Source of the DNA: Neurospora tetrasperma FGSC 2508
Lineage: Eukaryota; Ascomycota; Sordariomycetes; Sordariales; Sordariaceae
Length of the DNA: 64,000 bases
Reading direction: 5' to 3'
Assembly: GCF_000213175.1 (NCBI RefSeq)
Contig: NW_009799179.1
Coordinates: 1,921,793 to 1,985,792, forward strand
Positions 11,361 to 23,384 of this stretch are shown one piece after another. The position numbers were made by a program, and so were the translations under genes. Positions within the stretch are counted from its first letter, which is position 1; each line of letters opens with the position of its first letter. The notes under the pieces are model-generated. The model did not search any database. It was not told the origin of the DNA and saw only the letters and a list, made by a program, of their open reading frames with translations.

Positions 11361-12104
11361 ATGGCCATCGGACCAGTAAAAAGAGTCGCCGCTTCAGCGC
11401 TCAACAAGACCGCAAAAATAGCAAAAGCGACCGCTTCGAAGCACTCACCACTGCAATCGGCGCCGGCATCGCCAACAGGAGCAGCGAAGCCAACAGGAGT
11501 AAAAGCTTCGAACCCTCTATCACAATCGCCTCCGCCAGCGATCACAACGACTCCAGCATCGTCATCATCATCATCCCCACTTTCCCCAACAACGGAATTG
11601 ACAGAGGGGGGTTCGTCAGGAGGAGCACCATCACCACCGGGAGGATCAGGAGGAGGTGGAACAGGAAGAGGACAACAACAAGGAAAAGGACAAGAAGAAG
11701 CGCCACATCAACAATCCCGTCCCTTTCCCAAATGGAAGGCCGCCGTCTGGACAGTAGCCTTTACGGCGGTGACTGTAACTGGAACCATTTACGGCGCAGG
11801 TCTCAAGACGCAGAAGGAATGGAATCAGGTATTTTTATTTCATTTTATTCTTAATTTTTTCCCCTTCTAATCAATGACGCCCAATAAACTAACCCTAGGG
11901 AAACAAAAAAACAAGGAAAAGCAAAAAATTCAAGAAGCCACCGCCGATGATAAAATTGAAATGCTAGTCAACCGTCGCGCTCAGCTGTTCAAAACCAAGA
12001 TTGAGATTGAGCAGAAGCTGGCCGATGTGAGGGAGCGCATGAGACTGGAGAAGGAGAAGGAAGAGAAAGTGAAGAGCGGTGCGGTGGCGACGCCGAGGAG
12101 ATAA
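11361..12104 (+). CDS. Single-pass membrane, coiled-coil protein of unknown function
   Basis: Exons 11361-11828 and 11916-12104 give about 218 residues. The N-terminal 30 residues are basic, Ala/Ser-rich and free of acidic residues, compatible with a mitochondrial presequence. A low-complexity Ser/Pro/Gly region follows (about 35-120). Then comes one hydrophobic segment (about 127-148, AAVWTVAFTAVTVTGTIYGA) and a charged helical C-terminus (EIEQKLADVRERMRLEKEKE) that looks like a coiled coil. The acceptor used is the AG at 11914-11915. The nearer CCTAG sits only a few bases after the CTAAC branch site and would break the frame. No family is recognised. An inner-membrane anchored assembly or tether protein is only a guess. 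Confidence 0.65.
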
Positions 12105-12937
12105 CATCCGCTGTTTTAGACAACTCCAATAACGACAAGCGAGAAGGAGAACGAAGGCAGAAGTACAGTGGGTGTGGTGTACATGGGAGGGGACGTGAAG
12201 CTTGTTGGGTTTACGTGGAAGTTGAGGGGATCACCCCCCTCGTTCTCGGCGTCCCGAAATCTGGTCGAGTGGGGTTTGATGTCGGCGTTGAAAGGGGAAA
12301 TGGCAATGAAATTGCCGGCATCGGGGGCGAGTTGGACCGGGCGACACGACTGAGAGGATATAGAGGGATATGAGTGTCCCTCTTGAACCCTTCTCATTCG
12401 CCCCGGCATTTCGGGGGCCTGCTTAATCCACGAACGAGCCAGTATCGTGGGAAGGAAGGGCCGGTCGTAATTATTAAAGTCTTACCTATGTGTTGATGCC
12501 CGAATCATGTGGAGGAACCGGCGTGATAAGGCGTCGGTGTCCGCATCAGTCCTGATTCAAAGCTGGTTATCATATGGAGTTGGATATAGGTACGACGGCA
12601 GGAACGGAACGAAGAAGCTCAACGAGGGAAACACAGCACCGACCCGAGCCTAATGCGCAGCTATAGACATCTTCCCCTGCAACTTAAGCTTGGCTTTGCA
12701 CAAGCACGGGGAAGTCTGATTCCCGTGTAGACGAGGGCAAGCACAAACCAGTCTTACATCTCTCGCGCGCGGACACCAAGTATAATATAAACAAATCAAG
12801 ACTGATATACATCACGCTCATGAAGCAATGGCCAAAGCTTATACTACCTAGATACCATTACTGCAACTCCATCTCGCTAGCATAAAAACCTAATCCGAAG
12901 TTTCCTCGCGCCGAACCAGCAAAGGCTGTGATATGCC
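12105..12937. other. Convergent 3' intergenic region
   Basis: Between the 3' ends of two converging genes, so it should contain both 3' UTRs and polyadenylation sites. No gene or repeat can be supported. Confidence 0.45.
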
Positions 12938-14661
12938 CTACTGGGTTCCGTCGGCACTGGGAAGGGGAATCGCGCGGTAGAGCAAGATCAGGGCCGAGTG
13001 TGATTCTCCACCGCCAGCCAGGGCAGCGATCTTTTCCGCCTCCACCTCAGAGACTTTGTCATCATTGAACCACCACCACTTGCCGTCCTCCTCACCGACC
13101 TTGCCAGTGACGGGATCCTTAACCCCTGTCTTCTTGACGTAGGCCGTATAATGACCGCTGTCGGCGCTGGCGCCCTGATGGGTGATCACACCGCGAAGCT
13201 CATACAGTCCGGACTGGTTGGCACCTTCGTCCTTGAGAAGATCTTGATTGATCAAAGTGTAAAGCTCCTTCTTGGCAGCGAGTACTTCAGCTTCCTTTTC
13301 GGCCTCGAACTCGGCGTCGGTCTTGAAGGTCTCCTCTGTGGTCATCTCCACGTCACCGCCAGTAGGCTTCTTCTCATCCTTCTTCTTGTCCTTCGATGAC
13401 GAAGATTGGGATCCTTGAGCATTTTCGCCGTCAATAGGGTTCATCTTTCTGCGCTTGCGTGCTCTTTCAATATCATGCTCCTCCTTGCGCACCTCGCGGA
13501 CCTTGTCCCTGACAGGAATGAGAGCCTTCCTAAGCTCATCCGTGCAGAACTCGACCACATCAAGCTCGTGGGGAAATGTGACCTTGCGCATAATCTTGGC
13601 CTTCTTCTGAACCTCGCGTTTCCAGAAGAATCGCATGAAGTGCACGGTTAGGTACTTGGGTAGCCGGGAGATCTGAGAACGCTTAGTGTACGTCGCTTCC
13701 CTGTCCAGAACCTCTGACTTCTTCTCGAGCTTTTCCACCAAACCGTTAACAATTCCATCCCTGAGATGATTGGTCTGACCATCGATATGGCAGTTGAGCT
13801 TGAGGAGACGCTCCTTCGAGGTCTTTGGTTCCTCTCCGGCTTCCTTGGCGCCGGGCTCGTCACACTCGAGGACGCTGGTGAGTTCGAGGCCCATGTACTT
13901 GTCGATGAAGGATGCGTCTCTGGCGGCGTCACCCTCAGAAATCTTGAGCTTCTGCTTGAGTTGTGTCAGGATTTGCGACCAAGCTTCTTCCGCATCCTGC
14001 TGGGCATAACCGTGGCCGTCTCTTTCCCTCTCAGCAAACTGGGGGAAGGCGACACGAAGAGCATTCAAAAATGCGAGCGGAGGAATGCCCTCCTGTGTTT
14101 TCGACATCATATCGTAGAGGTTCCGGAGCTGCGACGTAGGGTCCAGCATTGATTGTTCACCCTTGTATGACTTGAGAGCGTCGTTGAGCTCAGGAATGGA
14201 GCGGAGAACTTGAAGCGTCGAGTTGAGGTAGCAGGTGTTGCCGAAATTTTGAAGACCGGCCGGAGTCGCTCCCGCTTGTTGTGTTGCTTCGGCCTCCGTC
14301 ATGTCCTCGACGAACTTGACCTTCTCGGTTGGTCGGACGATTGCGCCTCCACCCTCACCTGGCGTTCCCATCATCATAATCATCTGGCCGGGCTTCAGGC
14401 CCACCTTGCTCATATCGGTATCATCTTTGAGTTGGCTGCCCTTTAGGAGCACTTTTTGCCGGTCGGGTTCAACGCCAGTCAGGCTGTAAAGCTGGTACTT
14501 GAAGACTTCGCCGGTCGCGGAGGTATCGACATCCACGTCGTATTTCTTTCCTTGGTGTTTGACCACCACTGGATATAGTTAGTCATACAGCCCGAAGGAA
14601 AGTCGCTGTTTGTACAGTGAAGGGTCGAAAGGGTAAGAAGCATACCGTTGATTGTCGACAT
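12938..14661 (-). CDS. UBP6: Proteasome-associated ubiquitin hydrolase UBP6/USP14
   Basis: Exons 14661-14646 (16 nt, MSTIN) and 14568-12938 give 548 residues, near the family's roughly 500. An N-terminal ubiquitin-like domain (about 4-75) docks on the proteasome base. The USP catalytic domain follows with the Cys box NFGNTCYLNS (Cys about 118) and the His box DSGHYTAYVKK (His about 478). WWWFNDDKVSEV supplies the last catalytic-site residues. UBP6 trims ubiquitin from substrates docked at the 26S proteasome and delays their degradation. A Lys/Asp-rich insertion (KDKKKDEKK) inside the catalytic domain is longer than in yeast. The tiny first exon fits the conserved start of fungal orthologs. 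The mRNA leader contains a long CAA repeat just upstream of the ATG. Confidence 0.96.
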
Positions 14662-14673
14662 GTTGGTGTTGTT

Positions 14674-14674
<1 letters not shown>

Positions 14675-14765
<91 letters not shown>
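14675..14765. repeat. (TTG)n/(CAA)n microsatellite in the UBP6 leader
   Basis: About 30 uninterrupted TTG units on the plus strand read as CAA in the sense of the UBP6 transcript. They end roughly 10 nt upstream of its start codon. CAA repeats are unstructured and are known to favour ribosome scanning. A regulatory effect here is inference. Confidence 0.9.
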
Positions 14766-15549
14766 CCTGAATCTTAGATGGAGCGTGGTGCTTGTGGAAG
14801 CTGTAGTCAAAAAAGGAGCAGATGTAGACAAACGGTAAGAAGGAAGAAGTTAAAGGCCTCCTCGTCGGCGACTTTGATTTTGATGTATTGGAAGGCAGAT
14901 CCGGAGGCAACTTCCACAAGCTTGGTGATTTGAAAGTTGTCGAAGGTGACAGAAGACGGGACAACGCGGGGCTGGCGCAGGGGCGGGATTGCGTAGCTGG
15001 CCGTGCCTGGACGAGCTTACAGGTACCTAGCTTATGCATCTAACGCAGGAAATGCAACAAGCCACCTCAGGATGTCCCTTGGCATCGGGCCTGAGTGGAC
15101 AACTGTGATGCGGCCCACTGAGATGGTCTGAATATACCCCACCTTACCCACATTAGGTATCCACCTGGCTTCCTCCGGACCACCTCACCTACCCACCAAG
15201 CCCCGTCTCCAGGCTGGAGCTGAGCGATGTCAGACCTGCCCCTGCCCTGAAGTGGCCCGGAAGCAGCTACAGCCTACAGGTACCTACGTAGCGTACAGGT
15301 ACCGCACGGGAGCACTTCTTAGCTCCATTTGGGCGGGCCATGTCAGGCGTCACCTTGCGGGAACCTCGAGACGGGACCATACCAGACTGGTGCACCACCC
15401 GACATCCAAACCAACGCCGGTGACGACGGCGACGAGCTTTACCACCACAACACAACTTTACGAAACGGACCACCTGTATACCATTGCTTTTACTGGTCGG
15501 AGATTAGCCACCATCGGAGGGAACTGGTCGCGCAGCTAGGAAAAGCACA
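14766..15549. other. Divergent promoter region of UBP6 and ARPC4
   Basis: Upstream DNA shared by the minus-strand UBP6 and plus-strand ARPC4 genes. It is rich in ACCTACC/GGTAGGT-like short repeats. No gene can be supported. Confidence 0.45.
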
Positions 15550-16361
15550 ATGGTGAGCATGTAGCGCCCGCGCGCATCGACGCTGACTTGACCGCTGCCC
15601 CGGCTATTCCCACGTTATTAGTCCATCTGCTCACACACGCCCAACCCACAGTCGCAATCACTACGTCCCTACCTCCAGGCTGTCCGGAGCAGTTTGACGG
15701 CCGCCCTCTGTCTCTCCAACTTTGCTTCCCAGACCGCCGAACGTCACAATGTCCCCGAGGTCGAAGCCCGGACTTCCCCTGAAGTGCTGCTTACACCCCT
15801 GACGATTGCGCGTAACGAGAACGAGCGAGTCCTCATCGAGCCCAGTATCAACAGTATACGCATTAGCATCAAGATCAAGCAGGCCGACGAGATTGAGCAC
15901 ATCCTGGTACACAAGTTCACCCGGTTCTTGACACAAAGAGCCGAGTCCTTCTTCATTCTCAGAAGAAAGCCCATCAAGGTGCGCGATGCCCCGGGATCTA
16001 CGAACGAGCCACCGTGATGCTCGGGACTACGTGGAACTGACGACTGTGCGTTCGTGCTTATAGGGCTACGACATCTCCTTCCTGATCACCAACTTCCATA
16101 CCGAGGAGATGCTCAAGCATAAGCTGGTGGACTTCATCATCCAGTTTATGGAGGAGGTTGACAAGGAGATTTCTGAAATGAAGCTCTTTGTAGGTCGACC
16201 ATGTCTGCCACAGTTATGAGCTCATAGAACTGACACTTTTCTTAGCTAAATGCGCGGGCGCGTTTCGTTGCCGAGTCCTTCTTGACACCAGTAAGCCCTT
16301 GAAAACCAGCCCTCACAATGAGTGGCTATGCTAACAAACCTCGCCCCAACAGTTCGACTAA
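15550..16361 (+). CDS. ARPC4: Arp2/3 complex subunit 4 (ARPC4)
   Basis: Exons 15550-15552, 15652-15978, 16064-16189, 16246-16290 and 16353-16361 give 169 residues, the exact family length. The protein reads [10 protein letters not shown] ... [18 protein letters not shown] ... [21 protein letters not shown] ... [11 protein letters not shown], a near-textbook fungal ARPC4. It forms the core dimer with ARPC2 that holds Arp2 and Arp3 and nucleates branched actin at endocytic patches. The coding part of exon 1 is only the ATG, and the last coding exon carries only Phe-Asp-stop. All introns are phase 0. The start is fixed by the family N-terminus. Confidence 0.97.
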
Positions 16362-18195
16362 GCGAGTATTCTGGAGATCACTGGTGTTGCGTTTGCTGTT
16401 TCCGGGATTTCCCCGACGTGAAATCATGTTGCACGCATGTGGATGGCGCTTTTGGGAGGCAAAGAGAAACACAATGAGATTACGAGTGCACCCAGATGCC
16501 ATGGTACCAAATAATAATCCTCTACCGATACACCTCTACGGTCGGAATTGCCAACTTGTGCATAATCAGATTCGTCCACGCGGGCACAGTTTTCAGAATT
16601 CATTCTCGCTATCACACATCTCTCGCGATTCCCTCTCCGGTCTACACTTTGAAGTGCCGATTGACTTTCTCGGTCAATTTGCCTTGGTATATGCTGGGTG
16701 CATTCACCTCCAGTTTGGCATCGTGGACATCTCCCACATGTTCCTGACAAATTGCCCCTTACATGCCGTTTGTTCTTGCCTCTCTGCTTTGGGTGGAAGA
16801 GAGTTGTTGATAGCCCTGTGCTGGGAATGCGTGAAGGCAACTGGATTGCGGACATCGAATTGCGGCAATATCTTTGCGGTTGGGACATCATAACATGTGT
16901 CTACACTCTCCAAACACTCGTTCATGGCACGCAAAGGAAATGGGCAATCAACCGGTTCAAGCTGTTACAAAGACAGTTAAGTTCACCGTTCCTCAAGGGC
17001 ATCCGGAAGACGCACCGGTAGGGAGAGCGTGAGGAGTGTGCTGTGCAACTGATCATAAGCTACTAGTTTTTCTGACGGTTGGCTGCTGACAAGGGCCTCT
17101 TCTTGAATGGGGAGTTCTTGTTAATGAACAAGATTTGGCTCACCCAACCTTGTCCTGCGAGAACACAGGCGGTAGTATGGTGATATATGGCGCCCTTGGA
17201 CAATAACAACTGAACAGAAGTTGACTGATGGACCAGATCGAAATAGGAAATCAACCTAGTTCCAGCTTATTGTCAGTTATCCACTTCAAACCGCATCGTG
17301 ACTTGAATTGACAAGCAAAACAATAGGCAGACACATGTCACTTCCCCTTCACTTGACATAGCCAAGGCTCACCATATTCAATCTATTGAAATCTTTCGGC
17401 GACCTCCATGCTAAAGTTCTGTCCTAGCGGCCTGATTTTTCTCTAACCTCCATCCAACACCCGCAGCAGGTCCTTCGTCGACGACCAACGAGATTCACTG
17501 ACCCTTGGAACTTTCTACTTCCTCTCATCACCGAGCCTTCTGGGGATCTGGGTTCTGCCACCGGAGGTGAAGGGAAGACCGCCTTGGATTTCGTTAGATT
17601 TCCAGGTTCACAGACAAGGTTTGGTATCTAACCTCGACACATCCACACCTAGGGTCTTCGTCTGAACTCCTGGTGACGGGCGATAGCAAACGCAGCTGGC
17701 AGGCAGTGGTAGATCTGCGCAAGGCTTTTGTGTTCAACATTTTCTCGACTGCCCTGTTCCACTTCTGGAAAGCGATACCTATTTATCAGCATAGACACTG
17801 GGCGCAATACTGGAAGTTGTAACTGTCTTACTCCAACCAAATGACTTGTGCTGGATATTGGACCCTACAAGTTCGTTTGCTCATATCAACCATATAATTT
17901 CGCCAGGCATTCCACCCTCTCGCATACCTCGATCGACCCCGCGCACCGAAACTGAGCACAGTTGAGCAGCCAACTTTCTATCATCGCAACCACCATCCGT
18001 CACCTGCCATAACAAATATTTAGAAGACTTGCTGTCGTTTCGTGTGCGCCTAGAGGTACCGCTACCGGTATGTGCGTCAGTTAACCTCCATATCAAATGC
18101 GCTTCAGATGTTCCTTATATGCCATCCTCCTTCCTGACCGCTAACCAACCGTCCTGCCACATAGGTCTTAGCGACACGGCCAAGTGAATTACACG
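16362..18195. other. Long intergenic region / 5' leader of the RRM gene
   Basis: No coding region is convincing. A 191-codon open frame starting near 16318 overlaps the end of ARPC4 and has no family signature. The stretch from about 17400 to 18195 is pyrimidine-rich and could be a long, possibly spliced 5' UTR of the RNA-binding protein gene. Confidence 0.4.
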
Positions 18196-20890
18196 ATGGC
18201 GGACATCAAACGCATGATGCCCAAGCCGTCGAGCATGGCCCGAAATGCAGTTTCCAAGATGCTTGAAAAGGGCCGCCACAACATGGTGAGCTCGTCGATC
18301 CAGTCTGTTGATTCCGAGGACCACGAGGGCCATGGTGGCGTGTCACTGTTGGATGACGACTCGCAAGAGGATTTCCCCGTTCAGACTGTCCAGTCTCCGA
18401 ATGCTGTTATGGCTCAAGATGTCGACGCTACCCCCAAGGCAAGCGTTGTGCAAAGGAAGAACGGGAATGCTCCCAGCACGACTTTTCCTAAAGGTTTGCG
18501 CAGAAAGGATAAGAAGGTATGGATCCAAAAGAAACATCTTGGTGTATGTCTGTCTGATCGGTCTCACTAACTTCCATCACAAGCGTACTGGTACATTCAA
18601 TCAAAATGGCAGCAATGGAAACCACGAACGTGAGCAGAACGGGTCTACCCAAAGCCACACCCAAAGCTGTCAACAAGGAACTTCTACGACCGCTGGAGTT
18701 GCCCCGTTTGACCATCAAGCTTCGATGGCTTACATGGTTCAGTATCCTCAAGCAACGCAATCTTTTCAACAAGGTCAACCTAGCCCAGCCCTGAGCAATG
18801 ACATATCACCCAATCCAACGAACGAGATAATGGCAGGAGGTCAACCTGTTTGGCCGTCATCAAACAACCATGGCATCAACAATCAGCAGGCAGGCATCGT
18901 TTACCAGCACATGGGTATCTCTCAACTCCAGACTGGTCAGGGCTTCGTGCCTAACGGGCCTGGCGGCCACCCCGGTATTAGTTCACCCGCTGGTCAGACT
19001 GGATATGCGCCCATGGGCCTCCCTTATCCTCAACACCAGATGGCCACAATCACCGATACTAATGGTCTGACACCCTTTTCCCATCGTTCATACATTCCAA
19101 CTAATGGGTCTAATGGTCCTCTAGCCTTCGCACAATCGCCCAATGCCCAGCCAGTCGCGGGTGTCACTCGGTTGGCACCTGGCCAGCTCTACTACGCCTA
19201 CGGCCCAATGTTTGGAGGTCCAGGCTCCAATATGCAGCCTCAGGGCGACCAGAAGACCGGCGATGCTTCCAGGACTGAACAAAACCAGACTGTAAATGAC
19301 CCGCAGACCGAGCTGGGCCAGTCTCAGGCTACAAAGACCCCTTCGCACACTAAGGAGATTTTTAATCAAACCGAACCTCGAAACTTTGCTCCCCGCGCAG
19401 GTTCACTTCCTTCTCAACCCCCGCCTCCGTTCATGATTGATACTGCTCATGCCCCGAACACCCACGGTACTCAAGCCGGTATCGTCACCGGCTCCGGGAT
19501 TGATCCGTTCTCTCCGGCGGGCAACGACGAGCGTGCTATTGTCAGAATTCCCAACCACCATTCAGGGTATGAAACCCCGAACGAGAACTATGCGGTCATG
19601 TCACATATGCCCATTTCTGGCCCTCCCCCTCCAGAAGTGCGAGCTGTACGCTCAGAGCAGCTGAACAGGCTCACCCTCCTTGGTCCGTATGGTCTCCCTA
19701 CCGCGGAGGTAGCTTTGCATCCCGACAACTTTCCTTTCATTGAAAGCTGTTCGCAAGCTTCGGCTTCGGATGCCGGAGTTGTTAAGATCACCAATCTTCC
19801 TTACACGACCACTCACCAAGAGATCAAGGCACTCCTTGGTCGGAACGCCAAACTACTGACTGAGGAATCCGTGCACGTCATCATGGAGCGAATCAATGGC
19901 AAGACTCAGGACGCATACGTTGAGTTTTGCAGTCAAGATGATGCTATCAGAGCTGTCCAACGCTTGAGCCAAGCTGCTGTACGGACAAATCGTCCTTCTC
20001 GTATTGCTGATCGCCCCGTTGATGTGGAGTTGTCGGGCCAGGCCAGTATGATGAAGGACCTCTTTCCTTTGGCTTCCGGAGTGACCTGGAGAGGCGCAGA
20101 ACCGATAATCGAATCTCCAGTTGAGGCGAAGCCGTGGAAGACCTTTAAAGGCTTTATCATGATCGAGGAGATGGCGATGCTGGTCAAGCTTGTTGAGATG
20201 CCACAGCGTGCTCAGTATACTAAAAGCTGCCCCCAGCGTCCTTACGAGTGCATGATCTCTACGATCAGGAAGTTGCCCTGGCAAAAGTCAGACTGCATCA
20301 CGATTCACCAACGCTGGGCCGTATACAGCGCCACGATTCGTCTCATCGAGCTGCTTCGCAATACCATCCAGCGCCGCGACCATGATAGCCACATCGCTCT
20401 CAACCAACTTCTTCTCAAGCGTCTGGTCAACACAGCCATGCTATGCCCTGGCTTCAGCGTCCTTCAAAAGGACAACATCGCCTTCACCGCCGGCATGGGT
20501 GAGATGAAGCAGCGAGAGTTCAACCAGCCTAGGTTCCCCGATCTCTGGACCCATCAGCTGTCGGTTTGCCCGAAGCCAGGAGTCCCGTTGGATGTTCTCG
20601 AATGGTATATTGCCATCATCCGCGAGGAGACCACTCGCTTTGTCAATCTCAAGCCTGTCAGTGAGAGATCTGAGATTCTGAGCAAGGCCACCAAGATGAA
20701 CAGCAACGGCTACTTTGGCTTTCTTTGGCACGAGATCGGCTTCCCTACTGGCGATGAGTACGATAACATGACTCTAAAGCAGGCAATGGAGATGGAATTG
20801 GCAGCTATCGAGAATTGCCTCAAACGGGCCCTGTGTTATGGCTATCAACACGCAGACAACGGCAGGGTCAGGAAGCTTATGGCTGCTTAG
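18196..20890 (+). CDS. Large RRM-domain RNA-binding protein
   Basis: Exons 18196-18516 and 18584-20890 (67-nt phase 0 intron) give about 875 residues. The N-terminal 500 residues are disordered and Gln/Pro/Gly/Asn-rich. An RRM follows at about 506-588, starting VVKITNLPYTTTHQEIKALLG (RNP2-like ITNLPY; RNP1-like region DAYVEFCS). The C-terminal 280 residues are well-ordered and cysteine-poor, with PYECMISTIRKLPW and FGFLWHEIGFPTGDEYDNM, and are not recognised. The architecture suggests a fungal hnRNP-like regulator of mRNA fate. No specific role can be assigned. The start is the first ATG (MADIKRMMPKPSS), within a conserved-looking short basic N-terminus. Confidence 0.85.
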
Positions 20891-21457
20891 GCTTTCGTGG
20901 TCGGGCCAAAGAGCTAATGACGAGGAGTATTTGTTGGTACCATCCCCGATCATTGCACCGCAACATATTTTCGGCCACATTCAATATTGAGAGGATTGCA
21001 GCATCATCGACTTTACCACCATTATCAGTAGTGCCACCATCAATCAGATATTCATACCAGGACGAAGTTACGCGGAATATCGGTGGACATGAAGGAAAAC
21101 CATTTTATTGGGCTTCATACTTGCACATCTGCATTGGGATCACTGGCGTACCTATCATTGGGTCTTTTGTTCTCCATTCGAATTTCCGTCAGTGAGTATC
21201 GAGATACCCAACATCGCTAAGGCGATATGCGCATCATTTCGTTCTTATTCCATTCTTTATCACCATCACTTCTGCTGCTCATTCGAGGGTACAGCTGCAC
21301 ATCACTGTGGGTTTACTGCACAGCGTTGTTAATGGTGAGGTCGCCAGAGAGAGTTGATTTGTATCTTAAAAAGTCAGATAGAAAATGGTACGTCAAAACC
21401 ATGTGTTCCTGTGTCCGTGAGCCCGCAAACAATATATCGTGAGCGTAAAGTATTGTA
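20891..21457. other. 3' flank of the RRM gene
   Basis: Probable 3' UTR and intergenic DNA. No further gene is seen before the MITE at 21458. Confidence 0.4.
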
Positions 21458-21729
21458 CAATAAATACTGGTCTGTTTGTTAGCTCGAGACCTCGTGTCAA
21501 CTTTCCTGTGCGTTTTCATAGCTAAGTAACGCGTGTTATTACCTTGGGAACGCCATTCCTGATGTCCAATGTCATGTCAATTCCTGTCAATCCTTCAATC
21601 ATTCGTACTGAGCCATTTCAACTTATCCTTGAAAGGGATGGGAATATTCGGGATCGATTTCGTCTAGTATATACCACCAGAAGTACCTATCTAGTGTACC
21701 AAGCTAACAAACAAACCAGCATCGGACTG
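21458..21729. mobile_element. MITE copy B, CAGTCC-ended with TA target duplication
   Basis: A 272-bp segment has imperfect terminal inverted repeats. The left end reads CAATAAATACTGGTCTGTTT and the right end is the complement of CAGTCCGATGCTGGTTTGTT. TA flanks both sides (21456-21457 and 21730-21731). The right end matches copy A at 6585-6608 over about 23 bases. It has no coding capacity. This is consistent with a non-autonomous Tc1/mariner-type element. Confidence 0.6.
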
Positions 21730-22125
21730 TAGAGGTCTGGAAAGCAAACAAACCCCTTTTTACCCCTTGCTGTTTTCTGATTGCCTAATAAGGAAACTGG
21801 TGGGCCTGCGGATTGGGATGATGACGACACCCGCTGATCCCTGGCACTAGTCAGGTCAGGGCCGGATTTTAACCGCACAGGGATGATGTGGGACTACCTA
21901 CCGCTGAATGGCACCCGACTGGCAAAAAAAAAAAAAAAAAGTCGGGCGAACGATTATCGCTGATAACGATTTTGCTACCTTTACGGCCAAAGTCGAGCCA
22001 CTTCGGACAAACGTACACAACACCCCCCTCAATCCGCACTCTGATCGCCAGACTTGTTCTGGGTGATTGCTGAATCCATTGACAGAGAGGAGAGGACATC
22101 CGTCGTCAAGAAGAATTACTTCACA
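21730..22125. other. Promoter/leader region of the RIM2 carrier gene
   Basis: Contains a 17-base poly-A run near 21924-21940 and the presumed promoter. No other feature is seen. Confidence 0.45.
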
Positions 22126-23384
22126 ATGGAGTCACTGCCGGCCACCAGGAGGGTACCCGGTCCCTCCGACCAGCATTACAAAGGCGACCACATTCCGCTC
22201 GTCGTATCCCGCGAAACAGGCGATATAGTACCAGAGTCACACCAAGCCGATCCGTTAGTACGGCCAGACAAGATCGAGGCAACCCCCTTTGCAAAATCAT
22301 GGGCGCACTTTGTTGCAGGAGGGTAAGCAACAACAATTCCTTCCACGGACGGGAAGCCACTTGCGCGCCCCGTCAGCCAAGAAGAGCGCTGAGCTTAACA
22401 CTTTCGCGCTCTCGCGCACATAACAGAATCGGTGGTATGACAGCCGCAGCCTTAACCGCCCCATTAGACGTTCTCAAGACGCGACTCCAGTCCGACTTCT
22501 ACCAAGCACAACTCCGAGCCTCGCGACAATCGCACGTGGGAGTGCCCCTCAACCCGATTCGCGCCGCCTGGTACCACTTTAGCGAGACCGGCCAGATTCT
22601 GTCGGCTGTCTACCGGCAAGAAGGCCCCCGCGCCCTGTTCAAGGGCCTCGGCCCCAATCTCGTCGGCGTCGTGCCCGCGCGCTCCATCAACTTCTTCACC
22701 TACGGCAACGGCAAGCGGCTGATCGCCAAGTACTTCAACAACGGGCAGGAAGGCACATGGGTGCACCTCAGCGCGGGCGTGCTGGCGGGCATCGTGACCA
22801 GCACCGCGACGAACCCGATATGGATGGTCAAGACGCGGCTGCAGCTGGACAAGAACGTGGCGGCCGAGAGCGGAGGCGTGACGAGGCGGCAGTACCAGAA
22901 CAGCTACGACTGCATCCGGCAGATCCTGCGCAACGAAGGGCTCCGAGGCCTGTACAAGGGCATGAGCGCGAGCTACTTGGGCGTGGCCGAGTCGACGCTG
23001 CAGTGGGTGCTATACGAGCGCATGAAGACGGCACTGGCGTTGCGGGAGGAGAAGATTGTGCAGAGCGGGCGCCAAAAGACTTGGTGGGACCACGCGGTCA
23101 ACTGGACGGGCAATGCGGGCGCTGCGGGCGGCGCGAAGCTTGTCGCGGCCGTCCTCACATACCCCCATGAGGTCGCCCGCACCCGTCTACGACAGGCACC
23201 CATGGACGGCGGCAAGCCCAAATATACGGGCCTGATCCAGTGCTTCAAGCTCGTCTTCAAGGAGGAGGGCATGGCCGGTCTGTATGGTGGTATGACGCCG
23301 CATATGCTCCGGACGGTGCCCAGCGCCGCCATCATGTTCGGCATGTACGAAGCCATCCTCAGGCTTCTTGGTACCCCGTCATGA
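22126..23384 (+). CDS. RIM2: Mitochondrial pyrimidine nucleotide carrier RIM2 (SLC25A33/36-like)
   Basis: Exons 22126-22322 and 22437-23384 would not close; the acceptor at 22425-22426 (TAACAG) gives exon 2 from 22427 and a 384-residue protein. Three mitochondrial-carrier repeats are seen, with signatures PLDVLKTRLQ (about 75), NPIWMVKTRLQ (about 195) and YPHEVARTRLRQ (about 310). The Trp in the second signature and the long N-terminus are typical of the Rim2/SLC25A33-36 clade, which exchanges pyrimidine (deoxy)nucleotides across the inner membrane for mitochondrial DNA and RNA synthesis. The intron falls inside the first matrix-facing Gly-rich segment (FVAGG/IGGM), phase 2. Substrate is inferred from family. 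Confidence 0.93.

Noticed and set aside
14583-14838. Poly-Thr and poly-Val open frames over the TTG repeat
   Set aside because: Created only by the trinucleotide repeat in the UBP6 leader.
16318-16893. 191-codon open frame (+)
   Set aside because: It overlaps the last intron and exon of ARPC4, has no family signature, and is opposed by equally long frames on the other strand.
22757-23170. 137-codon open frame in another frame of RIM2
   Set aside because: A shadow of a GC-rich true coding exon.
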